In this document: one piece after another, positions 25,207-33,301 of the stretch
How positions within the stretch are numbered: the stretch's first letter is position 1
How the letters are laid out: the number at the start of each line of letters is the position of its first letter
Assembly (NCBI GenBank): GCA_902795345.1
Contig: CADBKO010000007.1
Location: 1 to 64,000, forward strand
DNA length: 64,000 bases
From: Oscillospiraceae bacterium
Lineage (GTDB): Bacteria > Bacillota > Clostridia > Oscillospirales > Oscillospiraceae
Reading direction: 5' to 3'
The notes under the pieces: generated by a model
Seen by the model: only the letters and a program-made list of their open reading frames with translations
What the model was told of the DNA's origin: nothing
The model's database searches: none
Made by a program: the position numbers and the translations under genes

Positions 25207-26838
25207 TCAGGAGGTGATAAGTACGGTGCTGGTGGAGCCGTCCCAGCCCACGTCGCAGCCCAGAGCGTTGGCCAGGGCCCGCACGGGGAGGTAGGTGGTC
25301 CCGTTGAGAATGAACGCATCCAGCACGGTGCCGTTGGCGTCCTTGGGGATGATGAGCCTGCCGTCCAGAACGATGCGGATGCCCCGGAAGGTCAGGGTAG
25401 CCGTCTCCGTCCCGGTCTTTCCGGCCTTGGTGCGGGGTGTGGACTGCCGGGGGTAACCGGATTTCAGGGTGATGGTTCCCGTCGCGCCGTCCCAAGCCAC
25501 GTCGCAGCCCAAAGCGCCCGCCACAGCCCGGAGGGGCAGGTAAGTGGTGCCGTCGATGATGAAGGGATCGACTGCGTTGCCCTGGGCGTCCGTGGGCTGG
25601 ATTAGCTCCCCGTCGATGCTGATCTTGATGTCCTTATAAGTTAGAGTCGCCGTCTCGGTGTAGCTCTCCACAGCGCGGGTGTGCAGGCCGCAGACGGCGT
25701 CGATGTCCGCGCCGGGCCAGCTTCCGTTGTAGTCATTGTTGCCCGTGTCCGTCAGGCGGACGTAGCGGAAGTCGCTGCCCGCAGGGACCTTGCCCGCGAA
25801 ATCCAGGCCCGCCGTGCGGCCCTCGGCAACGCCGATCTCATACCAGGTCATGAGATCGTCGCTGACCTCCACCTTGGTTTCCTCCACATTGCCGCCGACC
25901 TCGAAGATATAGATGTCCTTGCCCTCCCCGTCGTAGATGCGCGCGTCAAGCATCACGGTGAGGACGCCTTTGAACCCCAGGCAGAGGTCTCCCGTGCTGT
26001 AGTCAGAGTCGTCCGCGTCGGGGACGCCCAGGGAAATCAGCGGGTCCTTGTTCGCTCCGACGCTGGTCCAGGGGTCGCCGGCCTGGAAGTCGATCACCCG
26101 GTAGGCAAAGGCGGTGAGGGGCACCGTGACCGTGTATCCGTCCCGATCCCGGAAGGTGTAATAGCCGCCGTCGATGTCGCCGAGCTCTTCACCGCCGCCG
26201 GGCGCAGGCGAGGGCGCAGGCGAAGGCGAAGGTTCGGGCTCGTCGGGGAGGGGGCGGGTGTTCAGGCCGCAGACCGTGTCGATGTCCGCGCCGGGCCAGC
26301 CCCCGCTGGGGTTTGCGCCGGTGTCCGTCAGGCGGACATAGCGGAAGCCGCTGCCCGCCGGGACCTTGCCGGAAATGTCCAGCCCCGCGGTACGGCCTTC
26401 GGCGATACCGATCTCATACCAGGCGCTCAGGTCGTCGCTGATCTCTACTTTGGTTTCCTCCACATTGCCGCCGACCTCAAAGACGTAGATGTCGTCTCCC
26501 GGCCCGTCATAGATGGAAGAGGAGAAGCCCAGCACCAGAACGCCGTTGACGCCCAGGCAGAGGTCGCCGGTGCTGCTGTTAGAGTCACTGGCGTCAGGAA
26601 GACCGATGGCGATCTGCGGGTCGGTGTTGGTTTCTCCTTCGCTGCGCCAGGGGTCGCCGTGGGTGAATTCCACCACGTAGGACGCGAAGGCGCTCACCGG
26701 CACCGTGACCGTGTTGCCCTCCCGGTCGGTGAAGGTGTAGTTGTCGCCGTCCAGATAGCCCTCCTCGGCAAAAGCCGCCGGGGCGGCCAGCAACAGGAGC
26801 GCCAGGATCAGCGCTAGGGATATAAGCCTTTTCTTCAT
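25207..26838 (-). CDS. Secreted protein with two repeat domains and two stalk domains
   Basis: 543 residues with a cleavable signal peptide (about 1-23, ...APAAFA). Two homologous ~150-residue domains (about 25-170 and 200-345) share GDPW, STGDLCLG, EVGGNVEETKVE, EGRTAGLD and RYVRLTDTG stretches; they look like a discoidin-like or cell-surface recognition fold. A Pro/Ser/Ala linker separates them. The C-terminus has two copper-amine-oxidase-N-like stalk domains (about 375-450 and 468-543; DGTTYLPLRAVAGALGCDV and its NGTTYLPVRALANALGCDV partner). No catalytic motif is seen. ATG at 26838 follows AGGAGG; the upstream extension lies in another gene. Confidence 0.85.
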   Translation of the reverse strand: MKKRLISLALILALLLLAAPAAFAEEGYLDGDNYTFTDREGNTVTVPVSAFASYVVEFTHGDPWRSEGETNTDPQIAIGLPDASDSNSSTGDLCLGVNGVLVLGFSSSIYDGPGDDIYVFEVGGNVEETKVEISDDLSAWYEIGIAEGRTAGLDISGKVPAGSGFRYVRLTDTGANPSGGWPGADIDTVCGLNTRPLPDEPEPSPSPAPSPAPGGGEELGDIDGGYYTFRDRDGYTVTVPLTAFAYRVIDFQAGDPWTSVGANKDPLISLGVPDADDSDYSTGDLCLGFKGVLTVMLDARIYDGEGKDIYIFEVGGNVEETKVEVSDDLMTWYEIGVAEGRTAGLDFAGKVPAGSDFRYVRLTDTGNNDYNGSWPGADIDAVCGLHTRAVESYTETATLTYKDIKISIDGELIQPTDAQGNAVDPFIIDGTTYLPLRAVAGALGCDVAWDGATGTITLKSGYPRQSTPRTKAGKTGTETATLTFRGIRIVLDGRLIIPKDANGTVLDAFILNGTTYLPVRALANALGCDVGWDGSTSTVLITS

Positions 26839-26881
26839 GGGATACCCTCCTTTGTTGTGATTTTGGATCGTTCTTGCTGAG

Positions 26882-26910
26882 ACTATAACATATGGAGCAT
26901 TCCCGGTCAA
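26882..26910 (-). promoter_or_regulatory. Promoter of the stalk-domain gene
   Basis: Minus-strand TTGACC and TATAGT with a 17-nt spacer, 44 nt before the start. It overlaps the stop codon of the upstream hydrolase-fold gene, so the gene can be expressed on its own. Confidence 0.7.
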
Positions 26911-27917
26911 TCCCCGCGCTGGGGAAGGAACGCTTCCGCGGCATCCCGGTATTCCTCCGAGAGCCAGAGGGCCCGGTAGGAGGCGCCGGGGACGACGACC
27001 AGCTCCTTTTTTGCAGCGCAGGCGTCGTAGACTGCCCGGCTCTGTGCCTCTCCCGGCAGGATCTCCTGGCTGCCGCAGACGAAAAGGACGGGGCAAGAGA
27101 GGTTGGCGGCGGCGGCCCGGATGTCCACGCTGTCCGGCTCAAAGCCCAGGGAAGAACGGATGCGGCTGCGGAGGAAGCGGCCCACGAACCAGTCCCCCAG
27201 GCGGTAGAGCTTTTTCAGCAGGCCCCGCTGCATCTGACCCATCTGGTCGTAGACGCTCTCCGCCACGATCCCGTCCAGACCCGCCCCGGCCAGGCTCTCA
27301 TTGGAGGCCAGGAGGATGGCGGCGGCGGCGCCGGCGCCCTTAGCGTGGATCAGCACCGTTTCCTCCGCAAGCCCGGCGGCCCGGATCAGGTCATACAGGT
27401 CAAATTCCTCATAGACCCCGTAGGTGGTGGCGATGTGGTTGGTATCCCCCGGCTCCTGATAGCCCCGCTGCTGAGGGATCAGGACTCCATAGCCCTGCTC
27501 CCACCACCAGGGCGCGGCGGTCAGGTCCGGCTCCTCCGTGCCCTGAAAGCCGTGGAGGAGGATCACCGTTTTCCCGGTGCCCCGGTCATAATAGCGGTAG
27601 TTCAGGGTGAGCTTCGCGCCTTCCCCGAACCAGCCTGCGGCGGACTCGGTGACGAAGGAACCCTCCGTCGGCGTATGGGCTTCTTCCCAGGCTTCCGCAG
27701 CTTCCCCGGCGGCGTCCAGAGCGGCCTGCTCCTCCGCCGTAACGCTCCATTCCGCCATGGTGTCCAGCTGCGCCTGGGCCCGGTAGCGGAGGAAGGCCAG
27801 CTCATAGACGGTGGCGGCGGAATTGCTCTGCCCCCAGAGAAGGAAAAAGACGCCGATCAGGATGGCCATGGCCACAAAGACGGGGAAGGGGAAGCCGTCC
27901 GAATTTTTCTTCTTCAT
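26907..27917 (-). CDS. Membrane-anchored alpha/beta-hydrolase fold protein lacking the nucleophile
   Basis: 336 residues: an N-terminal membrane helix (about 10-28), a helical stretch, then an alpha/beta-hydrolase core (VILLHGFQGTEE at about 119-130, VLIPQQRGYQEPG). The nucleophile elbow of active relatives, G-x-S-x-G, reads AKGAG here (about 189-193), so glycine replaces serine. The usual acid-loop region reads VCGSQEILPG and the His loop reads PGASYRALW, with no histidine. The fold looks intact but all three catalytic positions seem lost. RBS GGAGG lies upstream of the ATG. It may bind rather than hydrolyse a ligand; this is inference. Confidence 0.8.
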   Translation of the reverse strand: MKKKNSDGFPFPVFVAMAILIGVFFLLWGQSNSAATVYELAFLRYRAQAQLDTMAEWSVTAEEQAALDAAGEAAEAWEEAHTPTEGSFVTESAAGWFGEGAKLTLNYRYYDRGTGKTVILLHGFQGTEEPDLTAAPWWWEQGYGVLIPQQRGYQEPGDTNHIATTYGVYEEFDLYDLIRAAGLAEETVLIHAKGAGAAAAILLASNESLAGAGLDGIVAESVYDQMGQMQRGLLKKLYRLGDWFVGRFLRSRIRSSLGFEPDSVDIRAAAANLSCPVLFVCGSQEILPGEAQSRAVYDACAAKKELVVVPGASYRALWLSEEYRDAAEAFLPQRGD

Positions 27918-27971
27918 AGTTATACCTCCGGCTGCAAGGGATAGGAAGGGCGCATTGCAAAGCCTCAGCCC

Positions 27972-28040
27972 CCGTCATTCCGGGACCAGTCCGCAGACTG
28001 GCCGTTTGCCGCGCCCGCTTCGCGGGTGCGCAATGACGAG
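27972..28040. repeat. Degenerate TCATTGCGA-type double palindrome
   Basis: CGTCATT at the left and GCGCAATGACG at the right flank two short hairpins (CCAGTCCGCAGACTGG and CCCGCTTCGCGGG). It lies in the gap between rnfB and the hydrolase-fold gene. Confidence 0.6.
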
Positions 28041-28084
28041 CTGGGGGCATTTTGCAACACGCCCTTTCCCGCTGTCCTGCCTGT

Positions 28085-28915
28085 TCAGCCGATCTTTTCC
28101 TCTTTGTTTTCGATATGGGCGGGGCTGCCGGGGAAGAAGATGAGCTTCCGGGGGCACTTCTCCGCGCAGATGCCGCAGTTCTGGCACTTGGAGAAATCCT
28201 TGACGGAGAGGTTGTCCACGATATGCACCGCATTGTGAGGGCAGTTCTTCTCGCAGAGATGGCAGCCCAGGCAGCCGCTCTCGCAGACCTTCCGGGTGAT
28301 GCCGCCCTTGTCGGTGTTGTTGCAGGCGATGGTGCCCACCGCGTCGTAGGGCAGAGCCACGATGAGCTTCTTGGGGCAGGCGGAGACGCAGGCCAGGCAG
28401 CCCCGGCATTTTTCGTGGTCCACCTTCGCCACGCCGTCCACGATATGGATGGCGTCGAACTTGCAGACCGAGACGCAGTTGCCGTAGCCCAGGCAGCCGT
28501 AGGCGCAGCTGAGGGGGCCGCCGCCGGTGGAGGCGGAGGCCAGGGCGCAGTCCTTCACCCCGTCGTAGTTGTATTTGTTATGGGCTTTGTCGCCGCCGGA
28601 GCAGCGCACAAAGGCCACCTGCCGCACAAATTCCGGCGTTGCCTCCCCCAGAATGGCGGCGATGCCGTCCACGGCGGCGGCCCCGCCGGGGGCGCAGAGA
28701 TTCCTCGGCGCATCCTCCTTGACGATGGCCTGGGCATAGGCGGCGCAGCCGGTATAGCCGCAGGCGCCGCAGTTGGCCCCGTTGAGGCAGCTCTGGATCT
28801 TGGCGATCCGGGGGTCCTCCTCCACGTGGAAGACCTGGGAGGCGACGGCCAGCACCAGGCCGAACACGACGCCCAGCCCGCCCAGCACGCAGAAGGCAAA
28901 CAGTACGTTATTCAT
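28085..28915 (-). CDS. rnfB: Rnf complex subunit B (ferredoxin-type)
   Basis: Peripheral, multi-cluster subunit of the Rnf ferredoxin:NAD+ oxidoreductase; it receives electrons from reduced ferredoxin. 276 residues: N-terminal membrane anchor (about 5-26), the CxxxxxCxxCxxxxC cluster motif CLNGANCGACGYTGC (about 43-57) and, after residue 140, four further CxxCxxCxxxC-type 4Fe-4S motifs (CLGYGNCVSVC, CRGCLACVSAC, CLGCHLCEKNC, CQNCGICAEKC). It is the last gene of the rnfCDGEAB operon, 12 nt after rnfA. Confidence 0.96.
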   Translation of the reverse strand: MNNVLFAFCVLGGLGVVFGLVLAVASQVFHVEEDPRIAKIQSCLNGANCGACGYTGCAAYAQAIVKEDAPRNLCAPGGAAAVDGIAAILGEATPEFVRQVAFVRCSGGDKAHNKYNYDGVKDCALASASTGGGPLSCAYGCLGYGNCVSVCKFDAIHIVDGVAKVDHEKCRGCLACVSACPKKLIVALPYDAVGTIACNNTDKGGITRKVCESGCLGCHLCEKNCPHNAVHIVDNLSVKDFSKCQNCGICAEKCPRKLIFFPGSPAHIENKEEKIG

Positions 28916-28927
28916 CCTTCATCCTCC

Positions 28928-29518
28928 TCAAAAGACCTTCAGGCCGGAGAAGCCCATGAACGCCAGGGCCAGGAGCCCGGCGGAAATGAGGGCGATGGGG
29001 AAGCCCTCAAAGCTCTTGGGGGAATCTCCCGTCAGGTCCAGCCGCTCCCGCACGGAGGCAAAGAGCACGATGGCAACCAGGAAGCCCAGGCCGCCGGTGA
29101 TGCCGTAGACCACGCTTTCCAGGAAATTGTAATTGTTCTGGGTATTCAGCAGCACCACGCCCAGCACGGCGCAGTTGGTGGTGATGAGGGGCAGATAGAT
29201 GCCCAGGGCCTGATACAGAGAGGGGATGCTCTTTTTCAGGAACATCTCCACGAACTGCACCAAAGAGGCGATCACCAGGATATAGGCCACGGTCTGCATG
29301 TAGCCCAGGCCCAGGGGCACCAGGAGATAGGTGTTCACCAGCCAGCAGAAGACGCTGGCGATGCCCATGACGAAGGTGACGGCGATACCCATGCCCAGGG
29401 CGGTGTCCATTTTCTTGGAGACGCCCATGAAGGGACAGATGCCCAGGAACTGGGAGAAAATGAAGTTCTGGATCAGGATCGCCCCCAGGGCGATGGAGAC
29501 AAGGCCCGTAAAGCTCAT
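28928..29518 (-). CDS. rnfA: Rnf complex subunit A
   Basis: Integral membrane subunit, 196 residues with six hydrophobic helices. RnfA and RnfE are related, inverted-topology subunits that build the membrane core and bind a shared 2Fe-2S cluster. The QNFIFSQFLGICPFMGVSKK stretch near residues 20-40, with its cysteine, is the conserved cluster region. It overlaps rnfE by 4 nt. Confidence 0.95.
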   Translation of the reverse strand: MSFTGLVSIALGAILIQNFIFSQFLGICPFMGVSKKMDTALGMGIAVTFVMGIASVFCWLVNTYLLVPLGLGYMQTVAYILVIASLVQFVEMFLKKSIPSLYQALGIYLPLITTNCAVLGVVLLNTQNNYNFLESVVYGITGGLGFLVAIVLFASVRERLDLTGDSPKSFEGFPIALISAGLLALAFMGFSGLKVF

Positions 29519-30156
29519 TTCTTCTCCGCCTCCTTCTTCTCAGAATGGCGGCGCAGGAGATACTGCATCAGGGCGATGAGGCAGCCCAGGGTCAGGAAGC
29601 CGCCCACCGGCAGGATCATCATCAGGGCCCCGCTGCCCTCGGGCAGGATGCGGATGCCCGCTCCGTCGGGCCCCAGGAGGCCGCCGCCGAAGGTGCCGTT
29701 GCCCAGCAGCTCCCGGATGATGCACATGACGATCAGCACCAGGGTATAGCCCAGGCCCTGGAAGATGCCGTCCAGGGCGCTGGCCGCCACGCTGTTCTTG
29801 GAGGCGAAGGCCTCCGCCCGGGCCAGGATGATGCAGTTGACCACGATCAGGGGGATGAACACCCCCAGAGATTCACTGAGGCTGGGAAGATAGGCCTGCA
29901 TCAGCAGGTCCACGATGGTGACGAAGCCCGCCACAATCACGATATAGCAGGCGATGCGGATCTGGTCGGGGATCAGCTTCCGCACCAGGGAGATCACGAT
30001 GTTCGAGCAGGTGAGGATGATGATGACGCTGATGCCCATGCCGATGCCGTTGAAAAGGGTGGTGGTGATGGCCATGGTGGAGCACATGCCCAGCAGCTGC
30101 ACCAGCACCGGATTGTTGGTGATGAGCCCTTCCTTGAATTGCTTTTTCACGTTCAT
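29515..30156 (-). CDS. rnfE: Rnf complex subunit E
   Basis: Integral membrane subunit, 213 residues, six helices; partner of RnfA. The N-terminal half has NPVLVQLLGMCSTMA with the conserved cysteine, matching the RnfA cluster region. The charged C-terminal tail (RHSEKKEAEKK) is cytoplasmic. It overlaps rnfG by 4 nt upstream and rnfA by 4 nt downstream. Confidence 0.95.
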   Translation of the reverse strand: MNVKKQFKEGLITNNPVLVQLLGMCSTMAITTTLFNGIGMGISVIIILTCSNIVISLVRKLIPDQIRIACYIVIVAGFVTIVDLLMQAYLPSLSESLGVFIPLIVVNCIILARAEAFASKNSVAASALDGIFQGLGYTLVLIVMCIIRELLGNGTFGGGLLGPDGAGIRILPEGSGALMMILPVGGFLTLGCLIALMQYLLRRHSEKKEAEKK

Positions 30157-30725
30157 GCGCCTGCCCCCCTTATCAGCTCGTTTGCCGCGGCCAGGGCCGC
30201 GTTGACGCCCTTCGTCACGGCGGTGGAGGTGACGGTGGCCCCGGTGAGGGCGTCGATCTCGCCGCCCTGCTTGCGCAGCGCCACGCTGCCGCCCTTGCCG
30301 GTGTACTGGCTGCGGAAGCTCTCCCGCTTGGCGTTGGCCCCCAGGCCGGAGGTCTCGCTCATGGACACGATGCTGACCCCCGTGACGGCGCCGCTCTTAT
30401 CCACGCCCACGGCCATTTCGATCTCACCGCCGAAGCCGGAGGGCGTCACCATGATGACCCAGCCGCTGCCGCCGGCGTCGTAGATCTCCTTCACAAGCTC
30501 AACTTTGCTCGCGGCGGAGCCCTCCACGGGGGTGTAGCTCTCCGCAGGAAGCACCTCCCGCATGGCCGCGGCGGTCTTTTCCGCTTCGAAGGCGGCGATG
30601 CGCTCGCTGGTGATCTTGTTCACCAGACCCAGGGCGACGGCCACCACGGCGGCGAAGGCGAAGAGGATCACCGCCAGCTTCAGGGTGGCCCAGTTCAGCC
30701 GGAAGTCCTTCTTTTCTTCCGTCAT
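30153..30725 (-). CDS. rnfG: Rnf complex subunit G (covalent FMN)
   Basis: 190 residues: one N-terminal membrane helix (about 12-35) and an extracytoplasmic FMN-binding domain. The flavinylation motif S/T-G-A-T-x-T/S is TGATVTS (about 163-169); the second threonine should carry FMN through a phosphoester bond. An ApbE-type flavin transferase is required but is not in this window. Overlaps rnfD by 4 nt and rnfE by 4 nt. Confidence 0.95.
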   Translation of the reverse strand: MTEEKKDFRLNWATLKLAVILFAFAAVVAVALGLVNKITSERIAAFEAEKTAAAMREVLPAESYTPVEGSAASKVELVKEIYDAGGSGWVIMVTPSGFGGEIEMAVGVDKSGAVTGVSIVSMSETSGLGANAKRESFRSQYTGKGGSVALRKQGGEIDALTGATVTSTAVTKGVNAALAAANELIRGAGA

Positions 30726-31729
30726 GCTTTCCCCGCCTCCTTTTTCTCTTTCACGGTGCCGAAGCGCTTGTTGGGGAGGGCCTTATCCAGCAGCCACACC
30801 GCAGCGTTCATGATCAGGATGGCGTAGCTGACGCCCTCCGCATAGGAGCCGAAGTAGCGGATGAACACCGTCAGCGCCCCGCAGCCCACGCCGAAGACGA
30901 TCTGGGCCCTGGGGTTTACGGGGCTGGTGGTGTAGTCCGTGGCCATGAAGATGGCGCCCAGCATGACGCCGCCGGAGCAAAGCTGCCAGAGCATCCAGCT
31001 CAGGCGGGGGTTCCCCTTGGGGAAGAGGAAGGTCAGCACCGCGACGGTGAGCAGGAAGGCCAGGGGGATGCGGGGGCTGATGACTTTCCTGACCAGCAGA
31101 TAGCAGCCGCCCAGCAGCAGGGCAAAGGCGCTCACCTCGCCCATGGAGCCGCCCACCTGGCCCAGGAAATCCTGGAGCAGGGTGAGGCCCTGGGGCAGCG
31201 CGCCGCCCTTGAGGGCAGCCAAAGGCGTGGCGGAAGTGACCGCGTCCGCCAGATTGGGGTTGAAGAAACTGCGGTAGCTCAGCGGCGCGACCCAGCGGGT
31301 CATGGCCACGGGCCAGCTGAAGAGGAAGGCCCGGGCCGCCAGAGCGGGATTCATGAAGTTCTTGCCGATGCCGCCGAAGAGCTGCTTCACCAGGATGATG
31401 GCGAAGGCGTCGCCGATCAGCAGGATCCACCAGGGGATGGACACCGGCAGGGTATAGGCCAGGAGCACGCCGGTGACGGCGGCGCTGAGGTCGCCGGTGG
31501 AATCCGGCTTTTTCAGCAGCTTCCGGTAGCCCCATTCGAAGAAGAGGCAGCCCAGGACGCTGAGGACCGTGTTGAGGATGGCCCGCAGGCCGAACATCCA
31601 GGCCGCCACCACGAGGGCGGGGATCAGGGCGATCAGCACGTCCAGCATGATGCTCCGGGTGTCCTCCCCGGTGCGGATATGGGGCGAGGCGGAGATGGAG
31701 AGCAGGTTTTCTTTCTTTTCCGTATCCAA
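30722..31729 (-). CDS. rnfD: Rnf complex subunit D (covalent FMN)
   Basis: Membrane subunit, 335 residues, about nine or ten helices; carries a covalent FMN. The SATPLAALK motif (about residue 155-165) is the expected flavin-attachment site. The N-terminus LSISASPHIRTGEDT is the family hallmark. I start at TTG 31729 (GGGAGG site 6-7 nt upstream), because the track's longer frame enters rnfC and shows repeat-like sequence. The gap to rnfC is 14 nt. Confidence 0.94.
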   Translation of the reverse strand: MDTEKKENLLSISASPHIRTGEDTRSIMLDVLIALIPALVVAAWMFGLRAILNTVLSVLGCLFFEWGYRKLLKKPDSTGDLSAAVTGVLLAYTLPVSIPWWILLIGDAFAIILVKQLFGGIGKNFMNPALAARAFLFSWPVAMTRWVAPLSYRSFFNPNLADAVTSATPLAALKGGALPQGLTLLQDFLGQVGGSMGEVSAFALLLGGCYLLVRKVISPRIPLAFLLTVAVLTFLFPKGNPRLSWMLWQLCSGGVMLGAIFMATDYTTSPVNPRAQIVFGVGCGALTVFIRYFGSYAEGVSYAILIMNAAVWLLDKALPNKRFGTVKEKKEAGKA

Positions 31730-31743
31730 TGTTCTCCCTCCCG

Positions 31744-33075
31744 TCACGAAGTTTTTTTGATGAGCGCCTTGGCGTTGCGGAGAGACTGCACCAGCTGCAG
31801 CCTGCCGGGGCAGGAGTAGGCGCAGGAGCCGCACTCGATGCAGTCGGTGGCGTTGAGCTTCTTAAGGCCCGGCACGTCCCCCTTCCGCTCGCAGGCGTAG
31901 ATGTACAGAGGCTGCAGGTGCATGGGGCAGGCGGCCACGCAGCGGCCGCAGCGGATGCAGGCGGGGAACTCCTTGGCCCGGTTCTGCTCGGAGTGGAAGG
32001 CCAGCACCCCGTTGGTGCCCTTGAGGATGGGCACCTCCTGGCTGAAAATGGCGCTGCCCATCATGGGGCCGCCCATGATCAGCTTGTCCGCTTCGCCCAG
32101 GAAGCCGCCGGCCGCCTCCACCAGGACCTTCACCGGGGTCCCCACCCGGCACAGGAAATTGGAGGGATTGGCGATGCCGGGGCCGGATACGGTGACCACC
32201 CGCTCCACGCTGGGAAGCCCGGTGCGCACCATGCGGCAGATGGTGTAGCAGGTGAAGGCGTTCATGACGATGCACTTCACGTCTGCCGGGAGCCCGCCGG
32301 GGGGCACCTGGCGGCCCGTCACCGTCTGGATCAGCTGCTTTTCCGCCCCCTGGGGGTAGCGGACGCGGCAGACCAGGAGCTCGATGTCCGAAGTGCCCTT
32401 CAGCTTGTCCCGCAGGACGGCGATGGCGTCTTGCTTGTTGCCCTCCACCGCCAGCACCGCCTTGGGGAGCTTCAGCAGCTTCCGCACATAGCGGATGCCC
32501 GCCAGCACCTCCTCCGGGTGCTCCAGCAGGGTCCGGTGGTCGGAGGTGATGTAGGGCTCGCACTCGGCGGCGTTGACGATGAAGGTGTCCACCTTGCCCA
32601 GGGCGCTGGAGATCTTCACATGGGCGGGGAAGGTGGCGCCGCCCATGCCCACGATGCCGTTTTCTTTGATAAGCTCCAGCAGACAGTCCGGGTCCTTTTC
32701 CACCTCTTCCGAGTGGGAACGGACGCTCTCGTCCATGCGGTCCAGGTGGTCGTTGTCGATCACCACGGCCATGACCGTCTGCCCGTTGGGATGGAGCCGG
32801 GGCTCCACAGCCGCCACAGTGCCGGACACGCTGGCATGGATGACGGCGGAGACTGCTTTTTCGCTGCGCCCGATGACCTGGCCCAGCAGGACCTCGTCCC
32901 CTTTCTTCACCGTGGGGGTGCAGGCTGCGCCGATGTGCATGGACATGGGGATGACCACCTGGTCCGGCGCGGCCAGAGGGGTGATGGGGGATGCGGCGGC
33001 CAGCCTTTTCCCGTCGTCCGGGTGGATGCCGCCGAAGAAGGAATGCCGCAATGCCTTATACCTCGCTGTCTTCAC
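31744..33075 (-). CDS. rnfC: Rnf complex subunit C (NADH/FMN/4Fe-4S)
   Basis: Soluble 443-residue subunit that binds FMN and NAD(H). Key motifs: GMGGATFPAHVK nucleotide/FMN region (about 140-151), GGPMMGSAIF, and two 4Fe-4S motifs (CIRCGRCVAACP about 363-374, CIECGSCAYSCP about 403-414). The N-terminal barrel-sandwich part (PSITPLAAPDQVVIPMSMHIG) is also present. It is the first gene of the operon; the order CDGEAB is that of Clostridia. Confidence 0.96.
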   Translation of the reverse strand: MKTARYKALRHSFFGGIHPDDGKRLAAASPITPLAAPDQVVIPMSMHIGAACTPTVKKGDEVLLGQVIGRSEKAVSAVIHASVSGTVAAVEPRLHPNGQTVMAVVIDNDHLDRMDESVRSHSEEVEKDPDCLLELIKENGIVGMGGATFPAHVKISSALGKVDTFIVNAAECEPYITSDHRTLLEHPEEVLAGIRYVRKLLKLPKAVLAVEGNKQDAIAVLRDKLKGTSDIELLVCRVRYPQGAEKQLIQTVTGRQVPPGGLPADVKCIVMNAFTCYTICRMVRTGLPSVERVVTVSGPGIANPSNFLCRVGTPVKVLVEAAGGFLGEADKLIMGGPMMGSAIFSQEVPILKGTNGVLAFHSEQNRAKEFPACIRCGRCVAACPMHLQPLYIYACERKGDVPGLKKLNATDCIECGSCAYSCPGRLQLVQSLRNAKALIKKTS

Positions 33076-33136
33076 CGCTTCCGGGCTGCGGTGATGCTTG
33101 TGTGCCTGTTTTTCCCGGATCGCCTGGATGGTTCAT

Positions 33137-33167
33137 ATTATCACAGATTGCCGGCTTCTGTCTACAA
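33137..33167 (-). promoter_or_regulatory. Candidate promoter of the rnf operon
   Basis: Minus-strand extended -10 TGTGATAAT with TTGTAG 19 nt upstream; the spacing is long for SigA, but the TGn extension can compensate. The -10 is about 62 nt before rnfC. Confidence 0.4.
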
Positions 33168-33227
33168 ATCTTAGTAAATAGGGCTATAAATAATCGGAAT
33201 ACCAGGAGCTTTCTTAGCAGAAGCAAC

Positions 33228-33267
33228 AAAAAAAGGCCGTCTCCGGGAGGAAATGACCCGGAGACGC
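33228..33267 (-). terminator. Terminator of murC
   Basis: GTCTCCGGG/CCCGGAGAC stem with a 9-nt loop and a minus-strand run of seven T (the A run at 33228-33234), 36 nt after the murC stop. It insulates murC from rnf. Confidence 0.9.
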
Positions 33268-33301
33268 CATCGCATATGATTATGGCATTATAACCACAAA
33301 A

